From Variovorax gossypii (GTDB lineage Bacteria > Pseudomonadota > Gammaproteobacteria > Burkholderiales > Burkholderiaceae_C), in assembly GCF_003965815.1 (NCBI RefSeq), contig NZ_RXOE01000008.1, positions 124,001 to 188,000 on the forward strand: a DNA stretch of 64,000 nt. Reading direction: 5' to 3'. Under the pieces are notes generated by a model. That model was not told where the DNA came from. It did not search any database and was given only the letters and a program-made list of their open reading frames with translations. Both the position numbers and the translations under genes were made by a program. Positions 56,418 through 64,000 of this stretch are shown piece after piece. How positions within the stretch are numbered: the first letter of the stretch is position 1; each line of letters opens with the position of its first letter.

Positions 56418-57104
56418 TCAGACCACGCGCAGGCCCAGTTCCTCCACCAGCGAGGCGGCCTGCCGGTGCGAGATGGTGGCGCCCTTGAACTGCGCCGCGT
56501 TCGCGAGCCGCAGCCCTCCCAGGTCGACCTCGCGCAGGTCGGCGCCCTCGAAGCGCGCGAGCTTCAGGTGCGCGTTGCGCAGGCTGCCGCCTTCGAACAC
56601 CGCCTCGCGGAAATCGCAGCCGGACAGGTCGGCCTCGGAGAAGTCGAGCTGTTCGAGCTTCTGCTTGCGAAACGACATGCCGCGCAGGTGCGCGTCGACC
56701 AGCAGCGAATCCTTGAAACCGATGCCCAGCGCCGACACTTCGCCGAAGTGCGCGCCGGTGAGCTTCACGCCGCTGAAGAACGCCGAAGCCAGCTTGGCGC
56801 GCGCCCATTGCGTGTTGTTCAGGTCGCTGTCCTGGAAGCGGGCGTTCGTCAGGTCCGCGAGGCCGAAGTCGGCCTGGCGCGCCCTGCAGCCGGCCCAGCG
56901 GCTGTCCGACAGCAGGGTGCGGTCGAACGAGGTCTCGGCGAAGTTGCACAGCGTGAATTGCACGCCGCGCAGGTCGAGGCGCGACAGGTCGGCTTCGTCG
57001 AAATTGCAGCGCTCGAAGTGCAGCGGCTCGTTGCCCTTGCGGTCCTGCAGGCAGGCGAGCAGGTCGGGGCGCGACCAAGTCTGGTCGGAGATCACGATGG
57101 TCAT
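56418..57104 (-). CDS. Pentapeptide-repeat protein
   Basis: 228-aa protein built mostly of A(D/N)LXX-type pentapeptides from about residue 28 to 210 (FERCNFDEADLSRLDLRGVQF, LADLTNARFQDSDLNNTQW, LDFSEADLSGCDFREAVFEGGSLRNAHL), expected to form a right-handed quadrilateral beta-helix. A short gap in the repeat occurs near the middle. Qnr/MfpA proteins of this fold mimic DNA and protect gyrase, but no specific signature for that is seen. Its ATG overlaps the DUF455 stop. Confidence 0.88.
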   Translation of the reverse strand: MTIVISDQTWSRPDLLACLQDRKGNEPLHFERCNFDEADLSRLDLRGVQFTLCNFAETSFDRTLLSDSRWAGCRARQADFGLADLTNARFQDSDLNNTQWARAKLASAFFSGVKLTGAHFGEVSALGIGFKDSLLVDAHLRGMSFRKQKLEQLDFSEADLSGCDFREAVFEGGSLRNAHLKLARFEGADLREVDLGGLRLANAAQFKGATISHRQAASLVEELGLRVV

Positions 57105-57913
57105 TCGGGGCGGGAGTCGGTCAGCGCACGAAGCTCTTCGGGGCTGAAGCCCGCCCGGCTGCGTGCCTCGAGGTTGAAGGGCGGTTTGTGGCGCGGTGCG
57201 TCGTAGCGCGCGACCAGCGCCGGATAGGTCGCCTCCGCATCGAGGCCGGCGCCATCGCACAGCCAGCGATACCAGTGGTTGCCGATGGCCACGTGGCCCA
57301 CTTCGTCGCGCAGGATGATGTCGAGGATCTCCACCGCGCGCAGCGCATCGGGCGTGTTCACGCGCTTGAGCTTGCCCTGGATGAGCGGCGTGGCGTCGAG
57401 CCCGCGTGCTTCGAGCGTGCGCGGCACCAGCGCCATGCGGGCGAGCACGTCGTCCTTCGTCTTCTCGCACATGTTCCACAGGCCGTCGTGGCCGGGGAAG
57501 TCTCCGTAGCGCCAGCCCATGTCCTGCAGGTGCGCGTGCAGCAGGGTGAAGTGCAGCGCCTCCTCGTCGGCCACGCGCAGCCAGTCGCGGTAGTAGGCCT
57601 CGGGCATGCCGTCGTAGCGCCAGACGGCGTCGAGCGCGAGGTTGATCGCGTTGAACTCGATGTGGCAGATCGAATGGATCAGCGCGGCCCGGCCTTCGGT
57701 GGTGAAGGGCGAACGCTTCTGCACGGCGGTGGCGGCCACGCGTTGCGGCCTGTCGGGGCGACCCGGAACGCCGATGTCGTCGCCCGCGACGCGGATGGGG
57801 TCTGTTGCTATGGATTCGGTAGCGCCGGACGCCGATATGGCGCGCGTCGCCGCTACCTTCTCATCGGGGTCTGTAAGGCGAAGCGCGGCCAGCGCGCTCA
57901 ATCGGGGGTGCAT
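57101..57913 (-). CDS. DUF455 ferritin-like protein
   Basis: 270-aa protein with a four-helix ferritin-like di-iron pattern: RAALIHSICHIEFNAINLALDAVWRYDGMPEAYYRDWLRVADEEALHFTLLHAHL and ILDIILRDEVGHVAIGNHWYRWL supply the ExxH ligands. Function unknown; a mono- or di-oxygenase role is possible. ATG 57913 gives the usual start. ATGA overlap with the pentapeptide gene downstream. Divergent from the carbonic-anhydrase-like gene. Confidence 0.88.
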   Translation of the reverse strand: MHPRLSALAALRLTDPDEKVAATRAISASGATESIATDPIRVAGDDIGVPGRPDRPQRVAATAVQKRSPFTTEGRAALIHSICHIEFNAINLALDAVWRYDGMPEAYYRDWLRVADEEALHFTLLHAHLQDMGWRYGDFPGHDGLWNMCEKTKDDVLARMALVPRTLEARGLDATPLIQGKLKRVNTPDALRAVEILDIILRDEVGHVAIGNHWYRWLCDGAGLDAEATYPALVARYDAPRHKPPFNLEARSRAGFSPEELRALTDSRPE

Positions 57914-57954
57914 CCCTACAATTCTAGGTTTTGACCTTGCAGGGACCGGAAACA

Positions 57955-58479
57955 ATGGCGCTCTACGAACTCGACGGTGTGGCACCCCAGGTGGGCGAAG
58001 GTGCATGGGTGGCCGACAGCGCGGAGGTGATGGGCAACGTCAGGCTGGCGGACAACGCCAACGTGTGGTTCGGCGCCGTGTTGCGTGGCGACACCGAGAC
58101 GCTGAGCATCGGGCGCAACAGCAACATCCAGGACCTGTCGGTGCTGCATGCCGACATCGGCTGCCCCCTGACCGTCGGCGACAACGTGACGGTAGGCCAC
58201 CAGGTGATGCTGCACGGCTGCACCATCGGCGACAACACGCTGATCGGCATCCAGGCCGTGGTCTTGAATAACGCGAGGATCGGCCGCAACTCGATCGTTG
58301 GCGCAGGCAGCGTGGTGACCGAGGGCAAGGAGTTTCCCGACAACTCGCTCATCATGGGATCGCCCGCCAAGGTGGTGCGCACCCTCGACGACGAGGCGGC
58401 CGCCAAGCTGCGCCACGGCGCGGAGAACTACGTGGCCAACGCCCGGCGCTTCGCCAAGGGCCTGAAGAAAATTGGCTAA
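57955..58479 (+). CDS. Gamma-class carbonic anhydrase-like protein
   Basis: 174-aa left-handed beta-helix protein with hexapeptide repeats (I/V-G-X4). Zinc-binding histidines are in the VTVGHQVMLHGCTIGDN segment, with another expected in DLSVLHAD. It is the YrdA/CaiE/PaaY type. Carbonic anhydrase activity is known for some members only. ATG 57955. Confidence 0.9.
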   Translation: MALYELDGVAPQVGEGAWVADSAEVMGNVRLADNANVWFGAVLRGDTETLSIGRNSNIQDLSVLHADIGCPLTVGDNVTVGHQVMLHGCTIGDNTLIGIQAVVLNNARIGRNSIVGAGSVVTEGKEFPDNSLIMGSPAKVVRTLDDEAAAKLRHGAENYVANARRFAKGLKKIG

Positions 58480-58512
58480 CCCCCAGGCTTGCCCACTTCG
58501 TGTGGCCGCCAA

Positions 58513-58565
58513 CCCCCTTGCAGGGGGCAATACCGGCGGCCCGGCAAAGCCGGTTCCGCGGTATT
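58513..58565. repeat. REP-like palindromic unit upstream of hslO
   Basis: A short hairpin CCCCC-ttgca-GGGGG (58513-58527) is followed by a nested palindrome: outer AATACC (58529-58534)/GGTATT (58560-58565), inner CCGGC-AAA-GCCGG (58541-58553). This arrangement matches intergenic repeats I associate with Variovorax and relatives. Confidence 0.65.
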
Positions 58566-58603
58566 CCGCGCGAAGACTGTTTTATTGAGAGAGGACCAAT
58601 GTT

Positions 58604-59602
58604 TTGAGCGAGCTGCACAAATTCCTGTTCGATGGCCTGCCGGTGCGCGGCATGATCGTGCGCCTGACGGATGCGTGGCAGGAGATCCTCGCGCGGCGCG
58701 CCTCCAACACCTCCACCGGCGCCTATCCGCAGCCCGTGGTCGAACTGCTCGGCGAGATGACGGCGGCGGCCACGCTGATGCAGGCCAACATCAAGTTCAA
58801 CGGCGCGCTGATCCTGCAGATCTTCGGCGACGGCCCCGTCAAGGTGGCGGTGGCCGAGTCCAAGCCCGACCTGAGCCTGCGCGCCACCGCCAAGGTGATG
58901 GGCGATCTGCCCGCCGATGCGCACCTACCCGACATGGTCAACGTGAACAACAAGGGCCGCTGCGCCATCACGCTCGACCCCAAGGACAAGCTGCCGGGCA
59001 CCACCCCCTACCAGGGCGTCGTGCCGCTCTTCGGCGACAACGGCGAGAAGCTCGGCAAGCTCAGCGACGTGCTTCAGCACTACATGCTGCAGAGCGAGCA
59101 GCTCGACACCACGCTGGTGCTGGCCGCCGACGACAAGGTCGCCGCGGGCCTGCTGATCCAGCGCCTGCCGGTGAAGGGCGAGGGCAACCTCGAAGGCACC
59201 GCCGACAAGGACCACGACCAGGCCAACGAAGACCAGATCGGCCGCAACGAGGACTACAACCGCATCTCGATCCTCGCGTCGAGCCTGACGCGCGACGAGC
59301 TGCTCACGCTCGACGTCGAGACCATCCTGCGCCGCCTGTTCTGGGAAGAGAAGCTGCTGCGCTTCGAGCCGCAGGCCGGCATGCTCGGCCCGCGCTTCGC
59401 CTGCACCTGCGGCCGCGAGCGCGTGGCGCAGATGATCCGCGGCCTCGGCGAGCAGGAGGCCGAGAGCATCCTCGCCGAGCGCGGCAACATCGAGGTGGGT
59501 TGCGACTTCTGCGGCAAGCAGTACCGCTTCGACGCGGTCGACGCTGCGCAGCTGTTCACGCCGCTGGGCGACCAGATCCCGGGCAGCCCGGTCGTGCAGT
59601 GA
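58604..59602 (+). CDS. hslO: Redox-regulated molecular chaperone Hsp33
   Basis: 332-aa holdase activated by oxidation and heat. The C-terminal zinc site has both cysteine pairs, RFACTCGRERV and GCDFCGKQY, 35-40 residues apart. The N-terminal core includes YPQPVVELLGEMTAAATLMQANIKFNGALILQIFGDGPVK. Start is TTG at 58604 after GAGAGAGG; the nearby ATG (58599) hits a stop after two codons. Confidence 0.93.
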   Translation: MSELHKFLFDGLPVRGMIVRLTDAWQEILARRASNTSTGAYPQPVVELLGEMTAAATLMQANIKFNGALILQIFGDGPVKVAVAESKPDLSLRATAKVMGDLPADAHLPDMVNVNNKGRCAITLDPKDKLPGTTPYQGVVPLFGDNGEKLGKLSDVLQHYMLQSEQLDTTLVLAADDKVAAGLLIQRLPVKGEGNLEGTADKDHDQANEDQIGRNEDYNRISILASSLTRDELLTLDVETILRRLFWEEKLLRFEPQAGMLGPRFACTCGRERVAQMIRGLGEQEAESILAERGNIEVGCDFCGKQYRFDAVDAAQLFTPLGDQIPGSPVVQ

Positions 59603-59623
59603 GCGGCTGCGCCAACGAGCCTT

Positions 59624-60478
59624 TCAGCGCAGCACCTTGACCATCGCGGCGAGCCGCTCGTTCGCGTAGCCGGCCGCCAGCGCGCGGTCGAACATGCCGG
59701 CCAGGAAATGGGGAAAGCTCGCGTCCAGCTTCGCCTCTCGCGCCTGCTTCACGAACAGCCGGCCCGAGCCCGCGCAGGTGGCCATCGAGCTCTCCGGCTC
59801 GCCGTAGCGTCCGGCCTCGATGGCGTCACCCTCGGCGCGGATCATTTCCCCCAGCACCGGCGATATCGCGCCGATCATCCGGCCGAACTCGCCCACGCCC
59901 AGCCCTTCGGACTCGCAGATGCGCGCGCCGTGGAAGAAACCGCTCATCGCGCCGAACATGCACGACAGCGTGGCCAGGTCCCAGGCCGCCGCGTTGCCGA
60001 TGGCTTCGCCCATGTACATGAGATTGCCCGCGATGGTCTCGAGCACCGGGCGGCAGGCGGCCAGCGCGCGTTCCTCGCCGGAAATGAAGAGCGGCGTGTC
60101 GGGCCGGCCGATCTGGCCAGGCGTGGCGAGCAGGGCGCCGTCGAGATAGGCCACGCCGTCGGCGGCTGCCCAGGCCTCGCGCGCGTCCTGCGGCGTGCCG
60201 GTGCTCAGCTGCACGAGCACCTTGCCGCGCAAGGCGGCGGCCACGCCGGGCATGGCGAGGATCGCGCGCGCTGCCGCGTAGTCGGCCACGCACATCAGCA
60301 CGATGGGGCTCGCTTCGACGGCGCTGCGTGCGTCGGCGGCGAGCAGCGTGCCCTGGTTCAGCAGCGGCTTCGCACGCTCGGCGGTGCGGTTCCAGAGGGT
60401 CAGCGTGTACCGGGGTTGAAGGGCGCGCGCGAGCGCGATGCCCATGGGGCCGAGGCCGATGAGGGATACGTCGGTCAT
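59624..60478 (-). CDS. NAD(P)-dependent oxidoreductase, imine reductase-like
   Basis: 284-aa beta-hydroxyacid dehydrogenase superfamily protein: Rossmann motif SLIGLGPMGIALARAL and STGTPQDAREAWAAADGVAYLDGALLATPGQIGRPDTPLFISG. The C-terminal helices (MGEAIGNAAAWDLATLSCMFGAMSGFFHGA) resemble imine reductases/reductive aminases, with Asp in WDLA where the proton-donor residue lies. A 3-hydroxyisobutyrate-type substrate is the alternative. Same strand and next to an SDR. Confidence 0.85.
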   Translation of the reverse strand: MTDVSLIGLGPMGIALARALQPRYTLTLWNRTAERAKPLLNQGTLLAADARSAVEASPIVLMCVADYAAARAILAMPGVAAALRGKVLVQLSTGTPQDAREAWAAADGVAYLDGALLATPGQIGRPDTPLFISGEERALAACRPVLETIAGNLMYMGEAIGNAAAWDLATLSCMFGAMSGFFHGARICESEGLGVGEFGRMIGAISPVLGEMIRAEGDAIEAGRYGEPESSMATCAGSGRLFVKQAREAKLDASFPHFLAGMFDRALAAGYANERLAAMVKVLR

Positions 60479-60512
60479 GTCGTTCTCCGTTCCTTTTCTT
60501 GTCTGTTCGTCG

Positions 60513-61280
60513 TCAGGCCGCGGCGGGCGTCAGCTTCTGGCCCAGCCCGCCGTCGACGGTGAGCCGCGCGCCGGTCGTGAAGGTCGCCTCGAAGGCGAAG
60601 AACAGCACCGCGCGCGCCACCTCGTCGGCGGTGCCGTGGCGCCGCATCGGCGTGATCTGGTCGCCCAGCCGGATGAACTCCGCGCGTTCCTCCGGCGTCG
60701 CGTCGGCAACGCCTAGCGTGGGCGTGTCGATGAAGCCCGGGCTCACCACGTTCACGCGGATGCCGCGCGCCAGCAGCTCCGCCGCGAAGCCCGAGGCGAA
60801 GGAGCGCAGCGCGGCCTTGGTCGCGCTGTAGACGCTCAGGCCGTGCATGCCGCCTTCGTCGGCGATGGACGAGGTGACGACGATGGAGCCACCCTCGCGG
60901 ATCAGCGGCGCGAGGCGTTGCACCGTGAAGAACGGGCCCTTGGTGTTGATCGCGAAGGCGCGGTCGTAGCCGGCCTCCGTCACCTGGTCGAAGGGTTCCA
61001 GCGTGGAGATGCCGGCGTTGATGTGCAGCAGGTCGATCTGGCCGAAGCGCTCGCGCACGGTGGCTGCCAGCGCGTCGATGTCGGCCAGCGAGCCTGCGTC
61101 GGACGCCAGCACATGGGCACCCGAGCCGAGCGTGCGCCGCGCGGATTCGAGGTTCTCGGGGTTGCGCCCGGTCACCAGCACCTCGGCACCGCCCGCGAGC
61201 AGCGCCTGCGCTGTCGCGAGGCCCATGCCGATGGTTCCGCCGGTGATGACGGCCTTCTTGCCGCCGTAGATGTTCGTCAT
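60513..61280 (-). CDS. Short-chain dehydrogenase/reductase
   Basis: 255-aa classical SDR. Cofactor motif [18 protein letters not shown] in HINAGIS, catalytic Ser in VVTSSIAD and YxxxK as YSATKAAL. The basic residue after strand 2 (GRNPENL) favours NADP(H). Divergent from an AraC regulator. The imine-reductase-like gene follows 34 bp downstream, so they probably form one transcript. Confidence 0.93.
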   Translation of the reverse strand: MTNIYGGKKAVITGGTIGMGLATAQALLAGGAEVLVTGRNPENLESARRTLGSGAHVLASDAGSLADIDALAATVRERFGQIDLLHINAGISTLEPFDQVTEAGYDRAFAINTKGPFFTVQRLAPLIREGGSIVVTSSIADEGGMHGLSVYSATKAALRSFASGFAAELLARGIRVNVVSPGFIDTPTLGVADATPEERAEFIRLGDQITPMRRHGTADEVARAVLFFAFEATFTTGARLTVDGGLGQKLTPAAA

Positions 61281-61352
61281 GATTCGCTTGCCTTTGAGTG
61301 GATGAAGTTCAAGGCTGCGAATGATCCGGATCGGTGCCCGCCGGGTCGCGCA

Positions 61353-61378
61353 CGTTCGGCCGTGCTGGAGCACGAACG
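61353..61378. promoter_or_regulatory. Nested palindrome in the SDR/AraC divergent gap
   Basis: CGTGCT-GG-AGCACG (61361-61374) lies inside an outer CGTTCG (61353-61358)/CGAACG (61373-61378) pair, between the two divergent start codons. Candidate operator for the adjacent AraC regulator. Confidence 0.45.
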
Positions 61379-61425
61379 GACGACGCCGCGCGATGCCGTG
61401 AAGCACCGCGCTCGATAATGTTCCG

Positions 61426-62226
61426 ATGAGCGACACCGATCTCGACACGAGCCTGCGCGTGGACCTGCGCGAGACGCCCGGCGGCATCGTCGGCTACGAC
61501 GCGCTGCCCGATCACCGCATCAAGCTGCACATCGGCGGACCGGTGGCTGGCGCCTGCAGGCTGCACAACTTCCTGTACACGCGCGGCGATCTCGACATCC
61601 TGCCGGCGGGCATCACCGACGTCTGGCACGAGGAAGCGCCGAGCACCTCGGTCGTCGTGCGCATGCCGCCCGTGCTGCTGAAGCGCACCGCCGAAGAGAT
61701 GGGGCTGCCGCCCGAGCGGGCCGTGCTCGACCAGCGCCACCAGTTCCGCGACGCGCGCATCGAGCACGTCGCATGGGCGCTCGACGCCGAGCGGCGAGCG
61801 GGCTTTCCCAACGGCAGGCTCTACACCGACAGCCTGGGCACGGCACTCGCGGTGCAACTGCTCGCGGGGCAGGAAGCCGCCGCAGGCACCGCATCGACGC
61901 AAGGACTGACGCGGCCGCAGCTGCGCCGCGTGACCGAATTCATCGAGGCGAATCTCGACGGCGATCTTTCGCTGGCCGCGCTGGCCAACATTGCCGGCCT
62001 CAGCGCATCGCACCTGAAGACTCAGTTCAAGCGCTCCATCGGCCTGCCGGTGCACGAGTACGTGGTGCATCGCCGCGTAGACCGCGCGCGCGGCCTGCTG
62101 CTGCGCAGCGAGATGCCGGCGAGCATGGTCGCCCTGGAGAGCGGCTTCTCGCACCAGAGCCACATGGCGCGCTGCATGCGCCGCGTGCTCGGCGTCACGC
62201 CGGGCGAAGTGCGGCGCGCGGGCTAG
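61426..62226 (+). CDS. AraC-family transcriptional regulator
   Basis: 266-aa regulator with the C-terminal double HTH ([99 protein letters not shown]) and a variable N-terminal sensor. Divergent from the SDR and imine-reductase-like genes, which it probably controls. Confidence 0.93.
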   Translation: MSDTDLDTSLRVDLRETPGGIVGYDALPDHRIKLHIGGPVAGACRLHNFLYTRGDLDILPAGITDVWHEEAPSTSVVVRMPPVLLKRTAEEMGLPPERAVLDQRHQFRDARIEHVAWALDAERRAGFPNGRLYTDSLGTALAVQLLAGQEAAAGTASTQGLTRPQLRRVTEFIEANLDGDLSLAALANIAGLSASHLKTQFKRSIGLPVHEYVVHRRVDRARGLLLRSEMPASMVALESGFSHQSHMARCMRRVLGVTPGEVRRAG

Positions 62227-62365
62227 GGCGCCTGCTCCGCCATCGGCCGGGCGACGCGGCCGATTTCTTCCCATCCTCCCTCCGAAACCTGCCTTGGCGG
62301 CACGGTGGCACGGCGGCGCTCAGGGCAAACCCGAGCTTGCCGCGCGCTGCCGCATGGCACACATT

Positions 62366-62404
62366 ATGCAAATGGATTTGCGAATTTGATTTTCATGCAA
62401 ATTC
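62366..62404 (+). promoter_or_regulatory. AT-rich regulatory region of the glnHPQ-type operon
   Basis: The 220-bp gap before glnH contains an AT-rich island with GCAAAT-GG-ATTTGC (62368-62381), GAATTTG-N9-CAAATTC (62382-62404) and two copies of ATGCAAAT (62366-62373, 62395-62402). This looks like promoter plus operator; the regulator is unknown. The first 130 bp of the gap show nothing I can name. Confidence 0.55.
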
Positions 62405-62446
62405 AATTGCACCAATTCGGTGAACTCTTACTCCGGAAGGATTGTC

Positions 62447-63199
62447 ATGAAGAAACTCGTACTCCGACTGCTCGCGGCCGCGGCCGTCGCCACGTCGTTC
62501 ATCGCCGCTCCCGCCACCGCGGCCGGCCCGCTGCTGGTGGCGGTCGATACCGCCTTCGTTCCCTTCGAGTTCAAGGAAGGCGACAAGTACGTGGGCTTCG
62601 ACATCGACCTGTGGGAGGCCGTGGCCAAGGAGCTGAAGCTCGAATACAAGCTGCAGCCGATGGACTTCGCCGGCATCCTGCCCGCGCTGCAGACGAAGAA
62701 CGTCGACGTGGCGCTGGCCGGCATCACCATCAAGGACGAGCGCAAGAAGGTCATCGACTTCTCCGACGGCTACTACGACAGCGGCTTCATCCTCATGGTG
62801 CCCGCCGCCAGCAAGATCGCCGGCGTGGCCGACCTGAAGGGCAAGACGCTGGCCATCAAGACCGGCACCTCCGCCGCCGACTACGCCAAGGCCAACTTCG
62901 CCGGCACCGAACTGCGCCAGTTCCCGAACATCGACAACGCCTACCTCGAACTGATGACCGGCCGTGTCGACGCCGCCATGCACGACACGCCGAACGTCCT
63001 GTACTACATCGCGACCGCCGGCGCGGGCAAGGCCAAGGCGGTGGGCCAGCAGATGATGGCGCAGCAGTACGGCATCGGCTTCCCCAAGGGCAGCCCGCTG
63101 GTGCCGCAGGTGAACGCGGCGCTCGCGAAGATCAAGGCCGACGGCCGCTACGCCGCCATCTACCGCAAGTGGTTCAAGGCCGAACCGCCGAAGCCCTGA
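62447..63199 (+). CDS. glnH: Amino-acid ABC transporter binding protein (glutamine-type)
   Basis: 250-aa periplasmic protein: signal peptide [26 protein letters not shown], then [67 protein letters not shown], closely like GlnH. The ligand-contacting Asp in [11 protein letters not shown] is present. ATG 62447 after GGAAGG. Glutamine is likely; related polar amino acids are possible. Confidence 0.92.
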   Translation: MKKLVLRLLAAAAVATSFIAAPATAAGPLLVAVDTAFVPFEFKEGDKYVGFDIDLWEAVAKELKLEYKLQPMDFAGILPALQTKNVDVALAGITIKDERKKVIDFSDGYYDSGFILMVPAASKIAGVADLKGKTLAIKTGTSAADYAKANFAGTELRQFPNIDNAYLELMTGRVDAAMHDTPNVLYYIATAGAGKAKAVGQQMMAQQYGIGFPKGSPLVPQVNAALAKIKADGRYAAIYRKWFKAEPPKP

Positions 63200-63221
63200 G
63201 CGGCACGCCACGGAGCCATTC

Positions 63222-63878
63222 ATGGATTTCGACTGGTCAGTGATCGCCGGCGCGCTGCCGGCGCTCTTGAAGGGCGCGCAACTCACGGTGCTCATCACCG
63301 TGGCGGGTCTTGCCGGAGGCACGCTGCTGGGCGTGCTGTTCGGCCTGATGCGCGCCTACGGAAACAGCCTCGTCGCGAGCATCGGCTTCGCCTACGTGGG
63401 GCTGGTGCGGGGCACGCCCATCGTGGTGCAGGTCATGTTCATCTACTTCGCATTGCCCGGCCTGCTGGGCGTGCGCGTCGACCCGATGACGGCGGCCATC
63501 GCCTCCATCGTCATCAATTCAGGCGCCTACATCGCGGAGATCGTGCGCGGCGCCTTCCTCTCCGTGCCCCGCGGCCTGAGCGAGGCGGGGCTGGCCATGG
63601 GCCTGCCGCGCTGGCGGGTGCTGGCGTTCGTCGTCGGCCCTGTCGCGTTCCGGCGCATGACGCCGGCGCTGGGCAACCAGTTCATCGTGAGCCTGAAGGA
63701 CACCTCGCTCTTCATCGTCATCGGCGTCGGCGAGCTGACGCGCCAGGGACAGGAAATCATGGCAGCCAACTTCCGCGCCATCGAGATCTGGAGCGCGGTC
63801 GCGGCCATCTACCTGCTGCTGATCGGGCTGCTCACGCTCGGCCTGCGGACTGTCGAAAGAAGGATGCGCATCCTGTGA
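63222..63878 (+). CDS. glnP: Amino-acid ABC transporter permease (glutamine-type)
   Basis: 218-aa His/Glu/Gln/Arg-type permease, about five hydrophobic segments. Family hallmarks are LVRGTPIVVQVMFIYFALPGLLG and the EAA-like loop FLSVPRGLSEAGLAMGLPRWRVLAFVVGPVAFRRMTPALGNQFIVSLKDTSL. The stop overlaps the glnQ GTG start. Confidence 0.93.
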   Translation: MDFDWSVIAGALPALLKGAQLTVLITVAGLAGGTLLGVLFGLMRAYGNSLVASIGFAYVGLVRGTPIVVQVMFIYFALPGLLGVRVDPMTAAIASIVINSGAYIAEIVRGAFLSVPRGLSEAGLAMGLPRWRVLAFVVGPVAFRRMTPALGNQFIVSLKDTSLFIVIGVGELTRQGQEIMAANFRAIEIWSAVAAIYLLLIGLLTLGLRTVERRMRIL

Positions 63879-64000
63879 ACATCGTCGAATTCAAGAATGT
63901 GGAGAAGCGCTTCGGCGCCAACAAGGTGCTCGACCGCGTGAGCCTGCAGATCCGCAAGGGCGAGGTCGTGGTGCTGATCGGCCCCTCGGGCTCGGGCAAG
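63875..64000 (+). CDS. glnQ: Amino-acid ABC transporter ATP-binding protein, 3'-truncated by window end
   Basis: Only 42 codons are in the window: VEFKNVEKRFGANKVLDRVSLQIRKGEVVVLIGPSGSGK, i.e. up to Walker A. GTG start at 63875 overlaps the glnP stop (GTGA). Completes the glnHPQ transporter. Confidence 0.93.
   Translation, partial: MNIVEFKNVEKRFGANKVLDRVSLQIRKGEVVVLIGPSGSGK

Noticed and set aside
56418-57104. Quinolone-resistance Qnr assignment of the pentapeptide protein
   Set aside because: The repeat fold is clear but nothing specific to Qnr was identified; many pentapeptide proteins have other roles.

Overview
The window looks like a chromosomal segment of a high-GC betaproteobacterium, most likely Comamonadaceae and Variovorax-like. 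This is an inference from the gene content: rpsF-priB-rpsR-rplI, ppsR/ppsA divergence, several orphan TctC (Bug) periplasmic binding proteins, a gene order of alaA, DUF1176, hom, thrC, mobB, moeA and moaD, and repeat types I associate with this family. I see no rRNA, tRNA, CRISPR array, transposase or prophage. Coding density is very high. The only gene-free stretch above 300 bp is 48329-48993, and it is filled by a large inverted-repeat element.

Layout. 1-2152: alkyl hydroperoxide reductase ahpC (5'-truncated by the window edge) and ahpF. 2165-8417: a Fur-box promoter, a structured leader and a heme-uptake operon (TonB receptor, HemS-type heme protein, HmuTUV ABC transporter). 8457-11855: PEP synthase and its divergent regulator. 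12001-15613: a small unknown gene, the ribosomal/primosomal operon rpsF-priB-rpsR-rplI, and dnaB preceded by two DnaA-box-like sites. 15651-18172 (minus): VOC, EVE, GyrI-like, MGMT/ATL-like and WYL-regulator genes behind a perfect palindrome. 18327-21326 (minus): PhoH-like ATPase, Bcp peroxiredoxin and an Mth938-domain protein. 21437-30214: alanine aminotransferase, DUF1176, homoserine dehydrogenase, threonine synthase and molybdopterin genes, with a DapA-like gene inserted on the opposite strand before moaE. 30224-34301: a TctC protein, clpB behind a sigma-32-type promoter, and a small membrane protein. 34426-42955: thiolase, arfB, a frameshifted membrane-protein gene, DUF3299, LysR/SulP, DUF2501, an M20 peptidase and its divergent LysR. 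42952-48328: a PAP2-ACP-ketosynthase operon, AraC, MFS and TSUP genes. 48340-48987: the inverted-repeat element. 48994-54046: AEC transporter, three TctC genes and xerD. 54084-56410: a TetR regulon with two matching operators (TetR, thiolase, MaoC). 56418-64000: pentapeptide and DUF455 proteins, gamma carbonic anhydrase, Hsp33, imine-reductase-like and SDR oxidoreductases, AraC, and a glnHPQ-type amino-acid ABC transporter cut by the window end.

Most genes are housekeeping or nutrient acquisition. The parts that deserve attention are (1) the 648-bp inverted repeat at 48340-48987, whose nested stems show compensatory base changes between its two arms and whose two convergent neighbours both become C-poor and T-rich on their coding strands near it; (2) the heme-receptor leader, where a terminator-like hairpin abuts the start codon; (3) the VOC-EVE-GyrI-ATL-WYL operon; (4) the PAP2-ACP-KAS operon; and (5) the TetR operator pair. 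Functions are assigned by reading the translations and motifs; no database search was run.
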